This document shows, in pieces, positions 36,581 to 45,104 of a stretch of DNA of 64,000 nucleotides. Each line of letters starts with the position of its first letter. The first letter of the stretch is position 1. Both the position numbers and the translations under genes were made by a program. Origin of the DNA: Fodinicola acaciae (GTDB taxonomy: Bacteria > Actinomycetota > Actinomycetes > Mycobacteriales > HKI-0501); contig NZ_WOTN01000003.1 in the NCBI RefSeq assembly GCF_010993745.1, positions 1,240,001-1,304,000 of the forward strand, in the 5' to 3' direction. The notes beneath the pieces are model-generated. The model searched no databases and had not been told where the DNA came from. It worked only from the letters and a program-made list of their open reading frames with translations.

Positions 36581-36608
36581 CGGCGAATCTGTGGATGGAG
36601 ATTCGCCG
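36581..36608. terminator. Perfect 10-bp hairpin downstream of DUF397 gene
   Basis: CGGCGAATCT (36581-36590) and AGATTCGCCG (36599-36608) pair fully around an 8-base loop. It lies 50 bases beyond the DUF397 stop on the minus strand and may terminate the XRE/DUF397 operon. A TGTGGATAA DnaA box follows at 36609-36617. Confidence 0.6.
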
Positions 36609-36657
36609 TGTGGATAACGTCGTACGCCGAACTTTCGCTGGTAGCCTGGCCGGTTTC

Positions 36658-36846
36658 TCAGGCGGTCTGCCAGGCGAGGAAGGCGGACCAGGCGGTGGAA
36701 GCTACGGCGAGGACGGGGCCGGCGGGGTCCTTGGAGTCGCGAATGCCGACGACCCGCTGCCGAGCCGCCACCTCCACGCAGTCAGTCGAGTTGCCACTGC
36801 GCGAGCTTTTACGCCATTGAGCCTTGCCAAAGTCCACGTTGGTCAT
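36658..36846 (-). CDS. DUF397 domain protein
   Basis: 62 residues, a whole DUF397 protein: AQWRKSSRSGNSTDCVEVA, then VVGIRDSKDPAGPVLAV and a terminal WSAFLAWQ. These actinomycete proteins are nearly always paired with an XRE/DUF5753 regulator, as here, where the start overlaps its stop by 4 bases. In Streptomyces such pairs (WhiJ-like systems) modulate development; the small partner is thought to antagonise the regulator. The role here is inferred from family. Confidence 0.92.
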   Translation of the reverse strand: MTNVDFGKAQWRKSSRSGNSTDCVEVAARQRVVGIRDSKDPAGPVLAVASTAWSAFLAWQTA

Positions 36847-37718
36847 CTCTGCTCCTCTGAGTGCCGCGCCATGTTGGCTGCCGCTCTGGCGATGAGCTCA
36901 GCCGACCGCTCCGGCGACAGAGCCTTCGCAAGAATAGTCTTCCATGCGAGCCGGTAGGTCTCGATATGCGCTGTCTCCTCAAGGAAAATGCTGAGGACCT
37001 TGTTCTCCAGGTAGACCAGAGTCTCGTACGCGTCCGAGTCCATGATCATGAATGGACTCTCCAGGCCGGGATGTGGTCCGGCCGAGATAGGCACGACCTG
37101 AATCGTGATCTGGCGTTTGCCGGCCATCACCAACAGATGTCGCAACTGTGCGGCAAGCACGTCCGCGCCGCCGACCTGGGTAAGGAGAGCCGCTTCGTAG
37201 ACGAGTGCATGAAGCTCCGGCGGCAGGGGCCGGCTGAGGATCGCCTGGCGACCGAGGCGCGCGGCAACGCGCGATTCGATCTCGCTGTCTGTACGTTTAC
37301 ATACTGCCGTCGCGTGAATGATCGCTCTCGCGTATTCAGGCGTCTGCAACAAACCTGGAACCACCAGCGGCTCGTAGTTTCGGAGACGAGTGGCAGACCG
37401 TTCGTAGTCAATTAACGCTTTCCACTGTTCGGAGAGGCCTTCTCCGTGTGCTTCGACCCAGCCGGGTTTGGCGGCTTCGCGTACCAGGCCAAGGATCTCG
37501 TCGCGGCGGTCGATCGGTACGTGGTAGAGGCCGAGCATCGCTGCGACCTCTTCCAGCTGCAGGCCGAGCTGGCAGTTCTCGATGCGGCTGATCTTGCTCT
37601 GCGACACGCCGAGGCGCGCGCCGACCTCGCCGGTGGTCAGGCCACGCGCCTTGCGCAGGCGACGCAGCTCGGACGAGACCTGGCGCGAGCGTACGGTCGG
37701 CTTTCCCTGACCGGTCAT
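36843..37718 (-). CDS. XRE-family regulator with DUF5753 domain
   Basis: 291 residues. The N-terminal HTH spans ~15-70 (LRRLRKARGLTTGEVGARLG, VSQSKISRIENCQLGL). DUF5753 follows (NYEPLVVPGLLQTPEYARAI; QITIQVVPISAGPHPGLESP). I start at the ATG at 37718 after a GGGGG run; the family begins here and the upstream extension is unlike the family. It is the partner of the DUF397 gene immediately downstream and belongs to the WhiJ-like class. It is divergent from the small hypothetical gene at 37872, which it may control. Confidence 0.92.
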   Translation of the reverse strand: MTGQGKPTVRSRQVSSELRRLRKARGLTTGEVGARLGVSQSKISRIENCQLGLQLEEVAAMLGLYHVPIDRRDEILGLVREAAKPGWVEAHGEGLSEQWKALIDYERSATRLRNYEPLVVPGLLQTPEYARAIIHATAVCKRTDSEIESRVAARLGRQAILSRPLPPELHALVYEAALLTQVGGADVLAAQLRHLLVMAGKRQITIQVVPISAGPHPGLESPFMIMDSDAYETLVYLENKVLSIFLEETAHIETYRLAWKTILAKALSPERSAELIARAAANMARHSEEQR

Positions 37719-37871
37719 GGCCAGCCCCCCAATTCGCGATGGTACGAGAGAAAATTCCGCGGTCGCATGAACGTGCGTGGCGCCGCTGACCCGTGCCAAG
37801 GTAGCCCGCATCGGCCGAAGCGCAAATCGCATGAATGCGACGAATAATCCGACGGGAACGAGGTTCGCGAC

Positions 37872-38072
37872 ATGAAGGACTCACCGTTACGCGTGTGGAA
37901 GATCGACGGGGAGGTGCCGCTGGTGATCACGATCTACCGGCCGGCCGTCACGGTGCGGTGTGGCGACGGACCGGAGGCCTGTCTGACGCCGAAACAGGTC
38001 AACGCTCTGTGCATGCAGTTCGACGACGCGGAGGCGTATTTTCTCGACGAGGCACCCCAGACGATCGGCTGA
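37872..38072 (+). CDS. Small hypothetical protein next to XRE regulator
   Basis: 66 residues, ATG with GAGG 8 bases upstream. It reads as a folded small protein (EVPLVITIYRPAVTVRCGDG, then LTPKQVNALCMQFDDAEAYF). No signal peptide or membrane segment is seen. I do not recognise the family. It is divergent from the XRE/DUF5753 gene and may be a third member of that switch module. Confidence 0.6.
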   Translation: MKDSPLRVWKIDGEVPLVITIYRPAVTVRCGDGPEACLTPKQVNALCMQFDDAEAYFLDEAPQTIG

Positions 38073-38185
38073 CGGCTGCGCGAAGAGGCAGAGCGCGAAA
38101 CCGCCGTGCAACCGAACGAACGACTGGACCCGTTCCTGGATCGTGCGGCCGACGGCGGTCGTACGAAACGGAGAGGGATCACCAA

Positions 38186-38542
38186 ATGCGCAACACCATT
38201 GCTCGTACGCTCGCCATCGGCGCCTTGCTGGCCATTCCGTTCGCCGGCGCCACCGCGGCGAACGCGGCGACCGTGAAAGTCACCGGAAACTGGACGCTCG
38301 ACCAGCGCGCCGACGACCCGTATCCGACAAACGACAGGCTGACGATCAACAAGGACGGATCTTTCCGGCTCGGCGGCGAGGACGGCAACCGATACGACTG
38401 CTACGGGCTGGTCGACTCGGCCGGCACCGGGAAGTACGTTTTCCGGATGCACTGCACGACCGGTGACACGACGGCAAAGGCCGAATACAAGGGAAAGTCG
38501 CTGATCGTCCACTTCAGCGCCGACGAGTCCTTCCACCGCTGA
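38186..38542 (+). CDS. Secreted protein of unknown function
   Basis: 118 residues with a typical signal peptide (MRNTIARTLAIGALLAIPFA, cleavage after NAA near residue 28). The ~90-residue mature part is beta-rich (NDRLTINKDGSFRLGGEDGN, GKYVFRMHCTTGDTT) and has two Cys (YDCYG and MHCTT) that could form a disulfide. GGAGAGGG precedes the ATG. A strong bidirectional terminator follows 2 bases after the stop. Family unknown. Confidence 0.8.
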   Translation: MRNTIARTLAIGALLAIPFAGATAANAATVKVTGNWTLDQRADDPYPTNDRLTINKDGSFRLGGEDGNRYDCYGLVDSAGTGKYVFRMHCTTGDTTAKAEYKGKSLIVHFSADESFHR

Positions 38543-38544
38543 CG

Positions 38545-38582
38545 AAAAGGCCTCATCACCGGTCGCGGTGATGAGGCCTTTT
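38545..38582. terminator. Bidirectional rho-independent-type terminator
   Basis: AAAAGGCCTCATCACC (38545-38560) and GGTGATGAGGCCTTTT (38567-38582) form a perfect 16-bp stem with a 6-base loop. There is a T run on either side depending on strand. It lies exactly between the convergent secreted-protein and membrane-protein genes. Confidence 0.92.
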
Positions 38583-38590
38583 CACGACCG

Positions 38591-39268
38591 TCACCGTGGC
38601 CAGCGCCGCGGCATCAGCGCGGCGACCGCGATTATCCAGACGAAACCAGGAAAACGCGCCAGCGGCAGCAGCGCGGCCAGGGCTGGTAGGAGCAGGCTCA
38701 GCGTCGACAGCTCAGCGATCGCCGCGACGACCAGACCGAGGATCGCGACCCAGCGCGGCAAAATCCGCGTGAACAACGCGATCACCGAGACGCCGGCGAT
38801 CAGCAGGCCGAGAAAGACCACGTGCGCCGGACCACCGGTCAGAAACGCCAGGTCCTGGATCGTACGCACCAGCGCCGGACTGCTGACGATGTCCGGCCGC
38901 GACAGGCACCAGCTCAGAATTCCGGACAGCATAAGGAAAACAGACGACGCGATGCCGCCGACCAGCGTGATCACGGCACCTGGCACGGCAACCTTGAAAT
39001 GCCGCAGACGCGCGTAGACGACAGCGGTGAACAACAGCAACGGCACCGCCGCCGCAAACTGGAAGAAGCCGGTCAACAGCGCGCCGGTCGGATGCTGCGC
39101 GAAGTACGCCAGGATGCGCTCCGCCGGATCGTACGGCGACGGAAAGGTCGTGCCAGCCGCCAGTGTCGCGCCGACCAGGCCGGCGAGGAACAGCACGACG
39201 AAAACAATGCCGATCGCCAGCAACGGCGGCCCAGGCAGCGGACGAGTCTGCGGTTCGGTGGTGGTCAT
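38591..39268 (-). CDS. Polytopic membrane protein (DUF4386-like)
   Basis: 225 residues with six hydrophobic segments (AIGIVFVVLFLAGLVGATLA; LLTGFFQFAAAVPLLLFTAV; VITLVGGIASSVFLMLSGIL). GGAG 7 bases before the ATG at 39268 sets the start. It is divergent from the MarR gene with a 9-bp inverted repeat between them, so it is probably the MarR target. Small MarR-linked membrane proteins of this shape have no known transport substrate. Confidence 0.78.
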   Translation of the reverse strand: MTTTEPQTRPLPGPPLLAIGIVFVVLFLAGLVGATLAAGTTFPSPYDPAERILAYFAQHPTGALLTGFFQFAAAVPLLLFTAVVYARLRHFKVAVPGAVITLVGGIASSVFLMLSGILSWCLSRPDIVSSPALVRTIQDLAFLTGGPAHVVFLGLLIAGVSVIALFTRILPRWVAILGLVVAAIAELSTLSLLLPALAALLPLARFPGFVWIIAVAALMPRRWPR

Positions 39269-39277
39269 GTCGAGCTC

Positions 39278-39318
39278 CAATCGTTCTGTCGATGAATCAT
39301 TTCTAGCATGAACGATTG
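39278..39318. promoter_or_regulatory. Inverted repeat in MarR / membrane-protein promoter region
   Basis: CAATCGTTC (39278-39286) and its exact complement GAACGATTG (39310-39318) are separated by 23 bases in the 71-base divergent gap. This is a plausible autoregulatory MarR binding region covering both promoters. Confidence 0.5.
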
Positions 39319-39339
39319 TCATCCGCTAGCGTTAACCGC

Positions 39340-39816
39340 ATGGACGATGCCCCCAGCCGCGGCGCGGCGTTCCTGGTCACGCAGCTCGGCACGCACTGCG
39401 CGGCGAAGTTCGCCGTGCGTGCGCGGGAGATCGGCCTGACGCCGCCACAGGTCGGCATCCTCGGCCTGATCGCGCGCTCGCCCGGCCAGAGCCAGCAGGC
39501 GGTGGCGACCGCGCTCGGCCTGCTGCCCAGCCGGCTGGTCGGCTTCGTCGACGACCTGGAGGACCAGGGCCTGCTCGAGCGCGTACGCAGCCGCACCGAC
39601 CGGCGCAACTACGCGCTCCAGCTCACCGAGGCCGGCCGTCGCAAGCTCGGCGAGATCGGCCGCGTCGGCCGCGAGCACGAGCAGGACATCTTCGGCAACC
39701 TGACCGACGAGCAGCACACCGAGCTGGTCCGGCTGTTGCAGCGCGTCGCCGACGAGCAGGGCCTGACCGCCGGCGTGCACCCCGGCTTTCGCAGCCTCAA
39801 CAGCGAGGTCTGCTGA
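39340..39816 (+). CDS. MarR-family transcriptional regulator
   Basis: 158 residues from the ATG at 39340. The winged helix is clear (TPPQVGILGLIARSPGQSQQ, SRLVGFVDDLEDQGLLERV, then the wing RSRTDRRNYALQLTEAG). A C-terminal dimerisation helix follows. A TTG at 39316 in frame is less likely because it lies inside the putative operator. It is divergent from the membrane protein and only 1 base from the cysC-like gene. Confidence 0.9.
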   Translation: MDDAPSRGAAFLVTQLGTHCAAKFAVRAREIGLTPPQVGILGLIARSPGQSQQAVATALGLLPSRLVGFVDDLEDQGLLERVRSRTDRRNYALQLTEAGRRKLGEIGRVGREHEQDIFGNLTDEQHTELVRLLQRVADEQGLTAGVHPGFRSLNSEVC

Positions 39817-39817
39817 C

Positions 39818-40915
39818 GTGACCAGCCAACTGGCGCTGGACGGTGCCGCGCTCGGCCACGCCGAGCTGCTGCTCTCCGGCGCGTACGCACCGCTGACCGG
39901 CTTCATGACCAGCGCCGAGGCCGCTTCGTGGCCGGCGCCGGTGACGCTCGCCGCGGAGGTGGCCGGCGACCAGGTCGAGCTGACCGATCCGGAAGGCGCG
40001 CCGATCGCACTGATGACCGTCGAAGAGCGCTGGGACGGCCATATCGCCGGTCCGCTCAAGGCGCTGAAGCCGCTCGCGTACGGTCCGTTCCAGGCGCTGC
40101 GGCGCCTGCCCGCCGACGTCACGCTCCCTGCCGGCGCTGTCGCCGTAGTCGCCGAGCGGCCACTGACCCCCGCCGACGTTCCTGACGCGCCACTGCTGGT
40201 GATCGTGCCGATCGTGGCCGGCCGCGAGCGGCTGGTACGCGCCGTACGCGACAGTGTCGATGGGGTCGCCTGCGAGCTCATCGCCCTGCCGCTGCCAGAG
40301 CCGGCGCTGGCCGGGGTCGTCGCCCGCAACTATGGCGCTGACCAGCTCGTACGCCTGGCGGCCGAGGACATGGACCGGCGCGGCCTGGTCGTCTTCTTCA
40401 CCGGCCTGTCCGGCTCCGGCAAGTCGACGGTCGCGCGCGGCCTGGTCGACCGGCTGCGTGAGCGCGGCGACCGGACGATCACCATGCTCGACGGCGATGT
40501 CGTCCGCCGGCTGCTCTCCAAGGGCCTGACCTTCAGCCGCGAGGACCGCGACCTCAACATCCGCCGGATCGGTTTCGTGGCGGCCGAGGTGGCGCGGCAC
40601 GGCGGCCTGGCCGTGTGCGCGCCGATCGCGCCGTACGCGTCGACGCGCGCGGAGGTCCGCGCGATGGTCGAGGCCGCCGGCGGCCGGCTGATGCTCGTCC
40701 ACGTGTCGACGCCACTGGAGGTCTGCGAGCAGCGCGACCGCAAAGGTCTCTATGCCAAAGCGCGCGCGGGCCTGATCCCCGAGTTCACCGGCATCAGCGA
40801 CCCGTACGAGACGCCGACCGACGCCGACCTCACGATCGACACCTCGACGATGTCCGAAGCAGAGGCCGTCGAGGTCATGCTCACCGCACTCAAAACTGGA
40901 TACGATATACTGTGA
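39818..40915 (+). CDS. cysC: Adenylylsulfate kinase with N-terminal ATP-sulfurylase-like domain
   Basis: 365 residues, GTG start 1 base after the MarR stop. Residues ~1-170 resemble the N-terminal PUA-like domain of ATP sulfurylase (LLLSGAYAPLTGFMTSAEAA), but the catalytic sulfurylase domain (QxRNP, HxxH) is missing. Residues ~188-365 are a complete APS kinase: P-loop FFTGLSGSGKST at 196-204, MLDGDVVRRLLSKGLTFSRE, NIRRIGFVAAEVA, APYASTRAEVR. It phosphorylates adenylyl sulfate to PAPS, the donor for sulfotransferases such as the one at 54598. No other sulfate-assimilation gene lies beside it except the SulP transporter that follows. Confidence 0.92.
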   Translation: MTSQLALDGAALGHAELLLSGAYAPLTGFMTSAEAASWPAPVTLAAEVAGDQVELTDPEGAPIALMTVEERWDGHIAGPLKALKPLAYGPFQALRRLPADVTLPAGAVAVVAERPLTPADVPDAPLLVIVPIVAGRERLVRAVRDSVDGVACELIALPLPEPALAGVVARNYGADQLVRLAAEDMDRRGLVVFFTGLSGSGKSTVARGLVDRLRERGDRTITMLDGDVVRRLLSKGLTFSREDRDLNIRRIGFVAAEVARHGGLAVCAPIAPYASTRAEVRAMVEAAGGRLMLVHVSTPLEVCEQRDRKGLYAKARAGLIPEFTGISDPYETPTDADLTIDTSTMSEAEAVEVMLTALKTGYDIL

Positions 40916-41062
40916 CCATCAGTCATACGTCCGATATCTCATCATGTGGTGTGTTTCGCATGATCTAACTGTCAAATCACAGTAAAGGGAACTTTTATCT
41001 CGCCTGTCCCGTGTGACGAGTCGTGTGAAGCACCTCGTCTTACGGCAAGGAGGCGACAAGCA

Positions 41063-43309
41063 ATGACCACCGGCACCGAAGTGCCAACCGATCCGACCTG
41101 GCAGGGCCGCCTCGGCAGCGTGCTGCGGCACGACGTGCCGGCGTCACTCGTCGTATTCCTGATCGCTCTGCCCCTCTCGCTCGGCATCGCCATCGCGTCC
41201 GGCGCGCCGGTGGTGGCCGGCCTGATCGCGGCCGCCGTCGGCGGCATCGTGGCCGGCGCGACCGGCGGCTCGGTCGTGCAGGTCAGTGGACCAGCGGCCG
41301 GCCTCACGGTGATCGTCGCGGAGATCAACGTGCAGTACGGCTGGCAGGTCACCTGCCTGATCACGCTGCTCGCCGGCCTCGTGCAGATCGCCCTCGGCGC
41401 GGTCAGGGTGGCGCGTACGGCGTTGGCCGTCTCCCCCGCGATCGTGCACGGCATGCTGGCCGGCGTCGGCATCACCATCGCGCTGGCGCAGATCCACGTG
41501 ATTCTGGGCGACCAGCCGCAAAGCTCGGCCGTACGCAACATCCTCGACCTGCCTGGTGAGTTGCTGCGGCCCAACATTCTCACCGCCGCGGTTGGCCTCT
41601 CGGTCGTGGCGGTCATGCTGCTCTGGCCGCGTTTGCCAGCTGTGGCGCAGAAAGTCCCCGGCGCGCTGGTGGCGGTCGTCATTCCGACGGCGGCCGTCGC
41701 GCTGCTCGGCTGGAACGTGCCGCGGATTTCGTTGCCGGACAACCCGCTGCAGTCGTTCGTGTTGCCGAAACTGCCGGAGGCAGCGCAAATCCAGGGTGTC
41801 GTCATCGCGGTGTTCACCGTGGCATTGGTGGCCAGCGTCGAGTCGCTGCTGTCCGCGGTCGCGGTCGACAAGCTGCACGACGGACCGCGGGTGAGGCTCG
41901 ACCGCGAACTTGTCGGCCAAGGCGCGGCAAACGTCGTGACCGGCGCGCTCGGCGGCTATCCAGTGACCGGCGTGATCGTCCGCAGCTCGACCAACGTACG
42001 AGCCGGCGCCCGGTCGCGTGCGTCCACGGTCCTGCACGGCGTGTGGATTCTCGCATCGGTCGCCGCCTTGGCGTCGCTCATCGAGCGCATTCCGGTCGCG
42101 GCGCTGGCCGGACTCCTGGTCGTCATCGGCGTACAACTGGTGAACATCAAGCACATCCGGCACCTGCGCCACCATCGCGAGCTGCCAGTGTACGTCGTGA
42201 CCGCGGCCGGCGTCGTCATGCTCAACCTGATCGAGGGCGTGTTGCTCGGCGTCGCGCTCGCCGTGGTGATCGCGCTGCGCCGGCTCGGCCGTACGCGCAT
42301 CCGCACCGAACAGGACGGCGACCGCTGGCACGTACGCGTCGCCGGCTCGCTCACCTTCCTGTCGGTGCCGGGACTTTCCCGCGCTTTGGCGGAAATCCCC
42401 GACGGCGCCGCGGTCGACGTCGATCTTTACGTGGATTTCATGGATCACGCCGCATTCGACGCGCTGCACTCCTGGCGGGTTGACCACCAGCGGCGCGGCG
42501 GAATCGTTGACATCGACGAGATCCACGAGCGTTGGTATCACCCCTCGGTCCGAGGCACGCCGCCGAAACCGGCGGCCGAGAAATCGCCGTCGCCGCGGTG
42601 GTTCGCGCCGTGGTCGAGCTGGCAGCCGGACCGTACGAGCGCTCGCACGGACAGCCATCCGGTCGAGCTGACGCCACTGGTCGTCGGCACGCGCGACTAT
42701 CACCGGCGGGCCCGGCCACTTGTCCATCCGTTTCTGCAAAGGCTCGCGCGCGAAGGCCAGAAACCGTCGCAGATGTTCATCACCTGCGCCGACTCGCGGA
42801 TCGTGCCCAACCTGATCACCGCCAGCGGGCCCGGCGACCTGTTCACGTTGCGCAACATCGGAAACCTGGTGCCGCCGTACGGCTCGGCGGATCGCTCGGT
42901 CGGTGCCGCGGTGGAATATGCCGTGGACGTGCTCGGTGTGCGGCTCATCACGGTGTGCGGACATTCCAGCTGTGGCGCGATGAACGCGCTGGCCTACCAG
43001 CCGGCGCCGGCCGGTGCCCTGCCGGAATGGCTGGCGTATGCGGCGGACAGCCGTGAGCGTTGGCTGCGCAGCGGCGGCGGTGTCGAGGACCTGGCGCACG
43101 TGAACATCGCGCTGCAGCTCGACCACCTGCTCAGCTATCCGAGCGTACGCGCGAAAGTCGCGGCCGGACAGCTGCGGCTGGCCGGCCTTTACTTCGACAT
43201 CGAAGGCGCCGAGCTGTTCCTGCTGGACCAGGCGGCCGAGCTGTTCCGTCCGCTCAGCCGGACGATCGACGTGACCGACGGACAGGTGAGTGCGTTGCCG
43301 GTAAAGTGA
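41063..43309 (+). CDS. SulP-family anion transporter fused to beta-carbonic anhydrase
   Basis: 748 residues, ATG with AGGAGG upstream. The N-terminal ~400 residues form a SulP membrane domain (VPASLVVFLIALPLSLGIAI; GPAAGLTVIVAE; ESLLSAVAVDKLHDGPR). A short STAS-like domain follows. From ~535 there is a beta-carbonic anhydrase with zinc ligands in FITCADSRIVPNLI (Cys, Asp) and VCGHSSCGAMNAL (His, Cys). It probably moves bicarbonate or sulfate with CO2 interconversion; similar fusions are known in mycobacteria. The 147-base leader is AT-rich, with dyad TACTGTGA (40908-40915) / TCACAGTA (40977-40984). Confidence 0.93.
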   Translation: MTTGTEVPTDPTWQGRLGSVLRHDVPASLVVFLIALPLSLGIAIASGAPVVAGLIAAAVGGIVAGATGGSVVQVSGPAAGLTVIVAEINVQYGWQVTCLITLLAGLVQIALGAVRVARTALAVSPAIVHGMLAGVGITIALAQIHVILGDQPQSSAVRNILDLPGELLRPNILTAAVGLSVVAVMLLWPRLPAVAQKVPGALVAVVIPTAAVALLGWNVPRISLPDNPLQSFVLPKLPEAAQIQGVVIAVFTVALVASVESLLSAVAVDKLHDGPRVRLDRELVGQGAANVVTGALGGYPVTGVIVRSSTNVRAGARSRASTVLHGVWILASVAALASLIERIPVAALAGLLVVIGVQLVNIKHIRHLRHHRELPVYVVTAAGVVMLNLIEGVLLGVALAVVIALRRLGRTRIRTEQDGDRWHVRVAGSLTFLSVPGLSRALAEIPDGAAVDVDLYVDFMDHAAFDALHSWRVDHQRRGGIVDIDEIHERWYHPSVRGTPPKPAAEKSPSPRWFAPWSSWQPDRTSARTDSHPVELTPLVVGTRDYHRRARPLVHPFLQRLAREGQKPSQMFITCADSRIVPNLITASGPGDLFTLRNIGNLVPPYGSADRSVGAAVEYAVDVLGVRLITVCGHSSCGAMNALAYQPAPAGALPEWLAYAADSRERWLRSGGGVEDLAHVNIALQLDHLLSYPSVRAKVAAGQLRLAGLYFDIEGAELFLLDQAAELFRPLSRTIDVTDGQVSALPVK

Positions 43310-43310
43310 T

Positions 43311-44252
43311 GTGGTGCCCAGAGCCGAGAAATTCGACACCATATCGGGTTTTCTGAGCCGGCTCGGCGATCGCGAGGTCGCCGAGCTGGTCGCCACCGCG
43401 ACGCCGCTGGGAGCCGGGATCGGTGGCACCACCTCGCTGCTGCGGATCGGGGACGTGCCGGTCTTCCTCAAGAAGATCCGGCTCACCGACCTGGAGATGG
43501 CACATCCACGGTCCACGGCGAATCTCTACGATGTGCCGGCGTACATGCAATATGGCGCCAACGCGATCGGCTCGACGGCGATCAACGCCTGGCGCGAGGT
43601 CGCCACGCACGAGATGACCACGGAGTGGGTGCTGAGCCGTGCGTACGACGGCTTTCCGTTGACCTACCACTGGCGGGTGCTGCCGGAAACGCTGGCGATA
43701 TACGAAGAACTGGCCGACGTGGAGAAGGTCGTCGCCTATTGGGGTGGTTCGCAGGCCGTACGACGGCGGTTGCTCGCTTTGCACGACTCGTCGGCGGTCG
43801 CCGTGTTGTTCTGCGAATACATTCCTCAGTCGCTGGAGTCCTGCGACGACGCACCGAAACGACAGCTGCTGGACGGCGTGGCGTTCATGAACTCTCACGA
43901 GCTGCTGCACTTCGACCCGCATTTCGGCAATCTGCTGACCGACGGCGAGCGGATCTACTTCGCCGACTTCGGCCTGGCGACCAGCACGCGTTTCGAGCTG
44001 TCGCCGGCCGAGCGCGAGTTCTTCCAGACTCATCGCACGTACGACCACGCGTACGTCCTCAGCTATGTCGATCGCTGGCAGATCTACAAAAAGCACGACA
44101 TCGCCTGGCGCGATCATCTCGCTTTCCTGCGCGAACACGGAGGATCGGCGCTCACGCTGTTGATGACCGAGTTCTTCGACACGCTGATCAACGAAAGCCG
44201 CACCACGCCGTATCCGGTGGCGGAGATCGAAAAACTGCTAAGCGAGCAGTGA
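43311..44252 (+). CDS. Protein kinase-like protein (atypical)
   Basis: 313 residues, GTG start 1 base after the SulP stop, so probably co-transcribed. A compact kinase-like fold: PLGAGIGGTTSLLRIGDVPV with VFLKKIRL supplying a possible ATP lysine, catalytic loop LLHFDPHFGNLLTDGERIYF and metal loop ADFGLATS. The HxDxxxxN and DFG elements suggest activity towards protein or small molecules. There is no membrane or sensor domain. Its 3' end overlaps the convergent LysR gene by 15 bases. Confidence 0.8.
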   Translation: MVPRAEKFDTISGFLSRLGDREVAELVATATPLGAGIGGTTSLLRIGDVPVFLKKIRLTDLEMAHPRSTANLYDVPAYMQYGANAIGSTAINAWREVATHEMTTEWVLSRAYDGFPLTYHWRVLPETLAIYEELADVEKVVAYWGGSQAVRRRLLALHDSSAVAVLFCEYIPQSLESCDDAPKRQLLDGVAFMNSHELLHFDPHFGNLLTDGERIYFADFGLATSTRFELSPAEREFFQTHRTYDHAYVLSYVDRWQIYKKHDIAWRDHLAFLREHGGSALTLLMTEFFDTLINESRTTPYPVAEIEKLLSEQ

Positions 44253-45104
44253 GAGAAAGTCGGCGACCAGCGGCGTCGGCCGCTTTCGGTGGACGACGTG
44301 GATCTGCCAGGCCGGTTTGATGCCGGTGAGCCGACCGACGCAGATCTTCCGGTCGACGCGGCCGTCGAGCAGGCTGGCTGGCACGAGCGCGATGCCGAGG
44401 CCAGCCGCCACCAAGGCCAGTGTCACCTCATAATCGGCCGTCTCGTACGCGACATGCGGCTGGAACCCGTTGGTCAACGACTCGAGGCAGGCTCGGTTAG
44501 CCACACCACGCGCGCCGCAAATCCACTGCTCACCGGAAAGATCGGCCATCCGGTTGCGGCACGCGGCCCGCGGATGGTCTCTGGGCAGCACGAGTTTCAG
44601 CGGATCGGACAGCAGCAACTGGCGGTGCAGGCCGGTGGCCTCCGGCATCGCCACACCGGGATATTGGTGCGTGATAAGGACATCCAGGTCGCGTGCGGTC
44701 ACCAGGCCATAGCCGGCTGGCGGTTCGACGTCGAGCAACGAGAGATTGGCGGTCGGATGGCGGCGGCGCAGCGCGGCCAGCGCTCGCGGCACGATTGTCT
44801 TGCCCGCGGTGGCAAACGTGCCGATCGCCAGCCGCTGCGGCGCCGACGCGGCGGCCAGTGCCGCCTCGGCATCGCGCAACTCGCCGATCACCCGCTCACC
44901 ATGGCGTACGAGCAGAGCGCCGGCGCTGGTCAACCGTACGCCGGTCGGCAACCGGTCGACCAACGTCACGCCGACCTCGCGCTCAAGTTTGGACAGCTGC
45001 TGCGAAAGCGCGGACGGCGTGAACGACATCCGTTGCGCCGCCGCCGCGATCGAGCCGGCGTGGGCGATTTCCACGAGTACGCGCAGTCTGGCGACTTCGA
45101 GCAT
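44238..45104 (-). CDS. LysR-family transcriptional regulator
   Basis: 288 residues, ATG with AAAGGAGT upstream. The N-terminal HTH is typical (LRVLVEIAHAGSIAAAAQRM, SALSQQLSKLEREVGVTLVD), followed by a periplasmic-binding-protein-like effector domain (LAIGTFATAGKTIVPRALAA). The start is nested in the stop of the MFS gene (TGATG), so the two are translated from one message. The threonine dehydratase-like gene across the divergent gap is a candidate target; the effector is unknown. Confidence 0.93.
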   Translation of the reverse strand: MLEVARLRVLVEIAHAGSIAAAAQRMSFTPSALSQQLSKLEREVGVTLVDRLPTGVRLTSAGALLVRHGERVIGELRDAEAALAAASAPQRLAIGTFATAGKTIVPRALAALRRRHPTANLSLLDVEPPAGYGLVTARDLDVLITHQYPGVAMPEATGLHRQLLLSDPLKLVLPRDHPRAACRNRMADLSGEQWICGARGVANRACLESLTNGFQPHVAYETADYEVTLALVAAGLGIALVPASLLDGRVDRKICVGRLTGIKPAWQIHVVHRKRPTPLVADFLSLLA

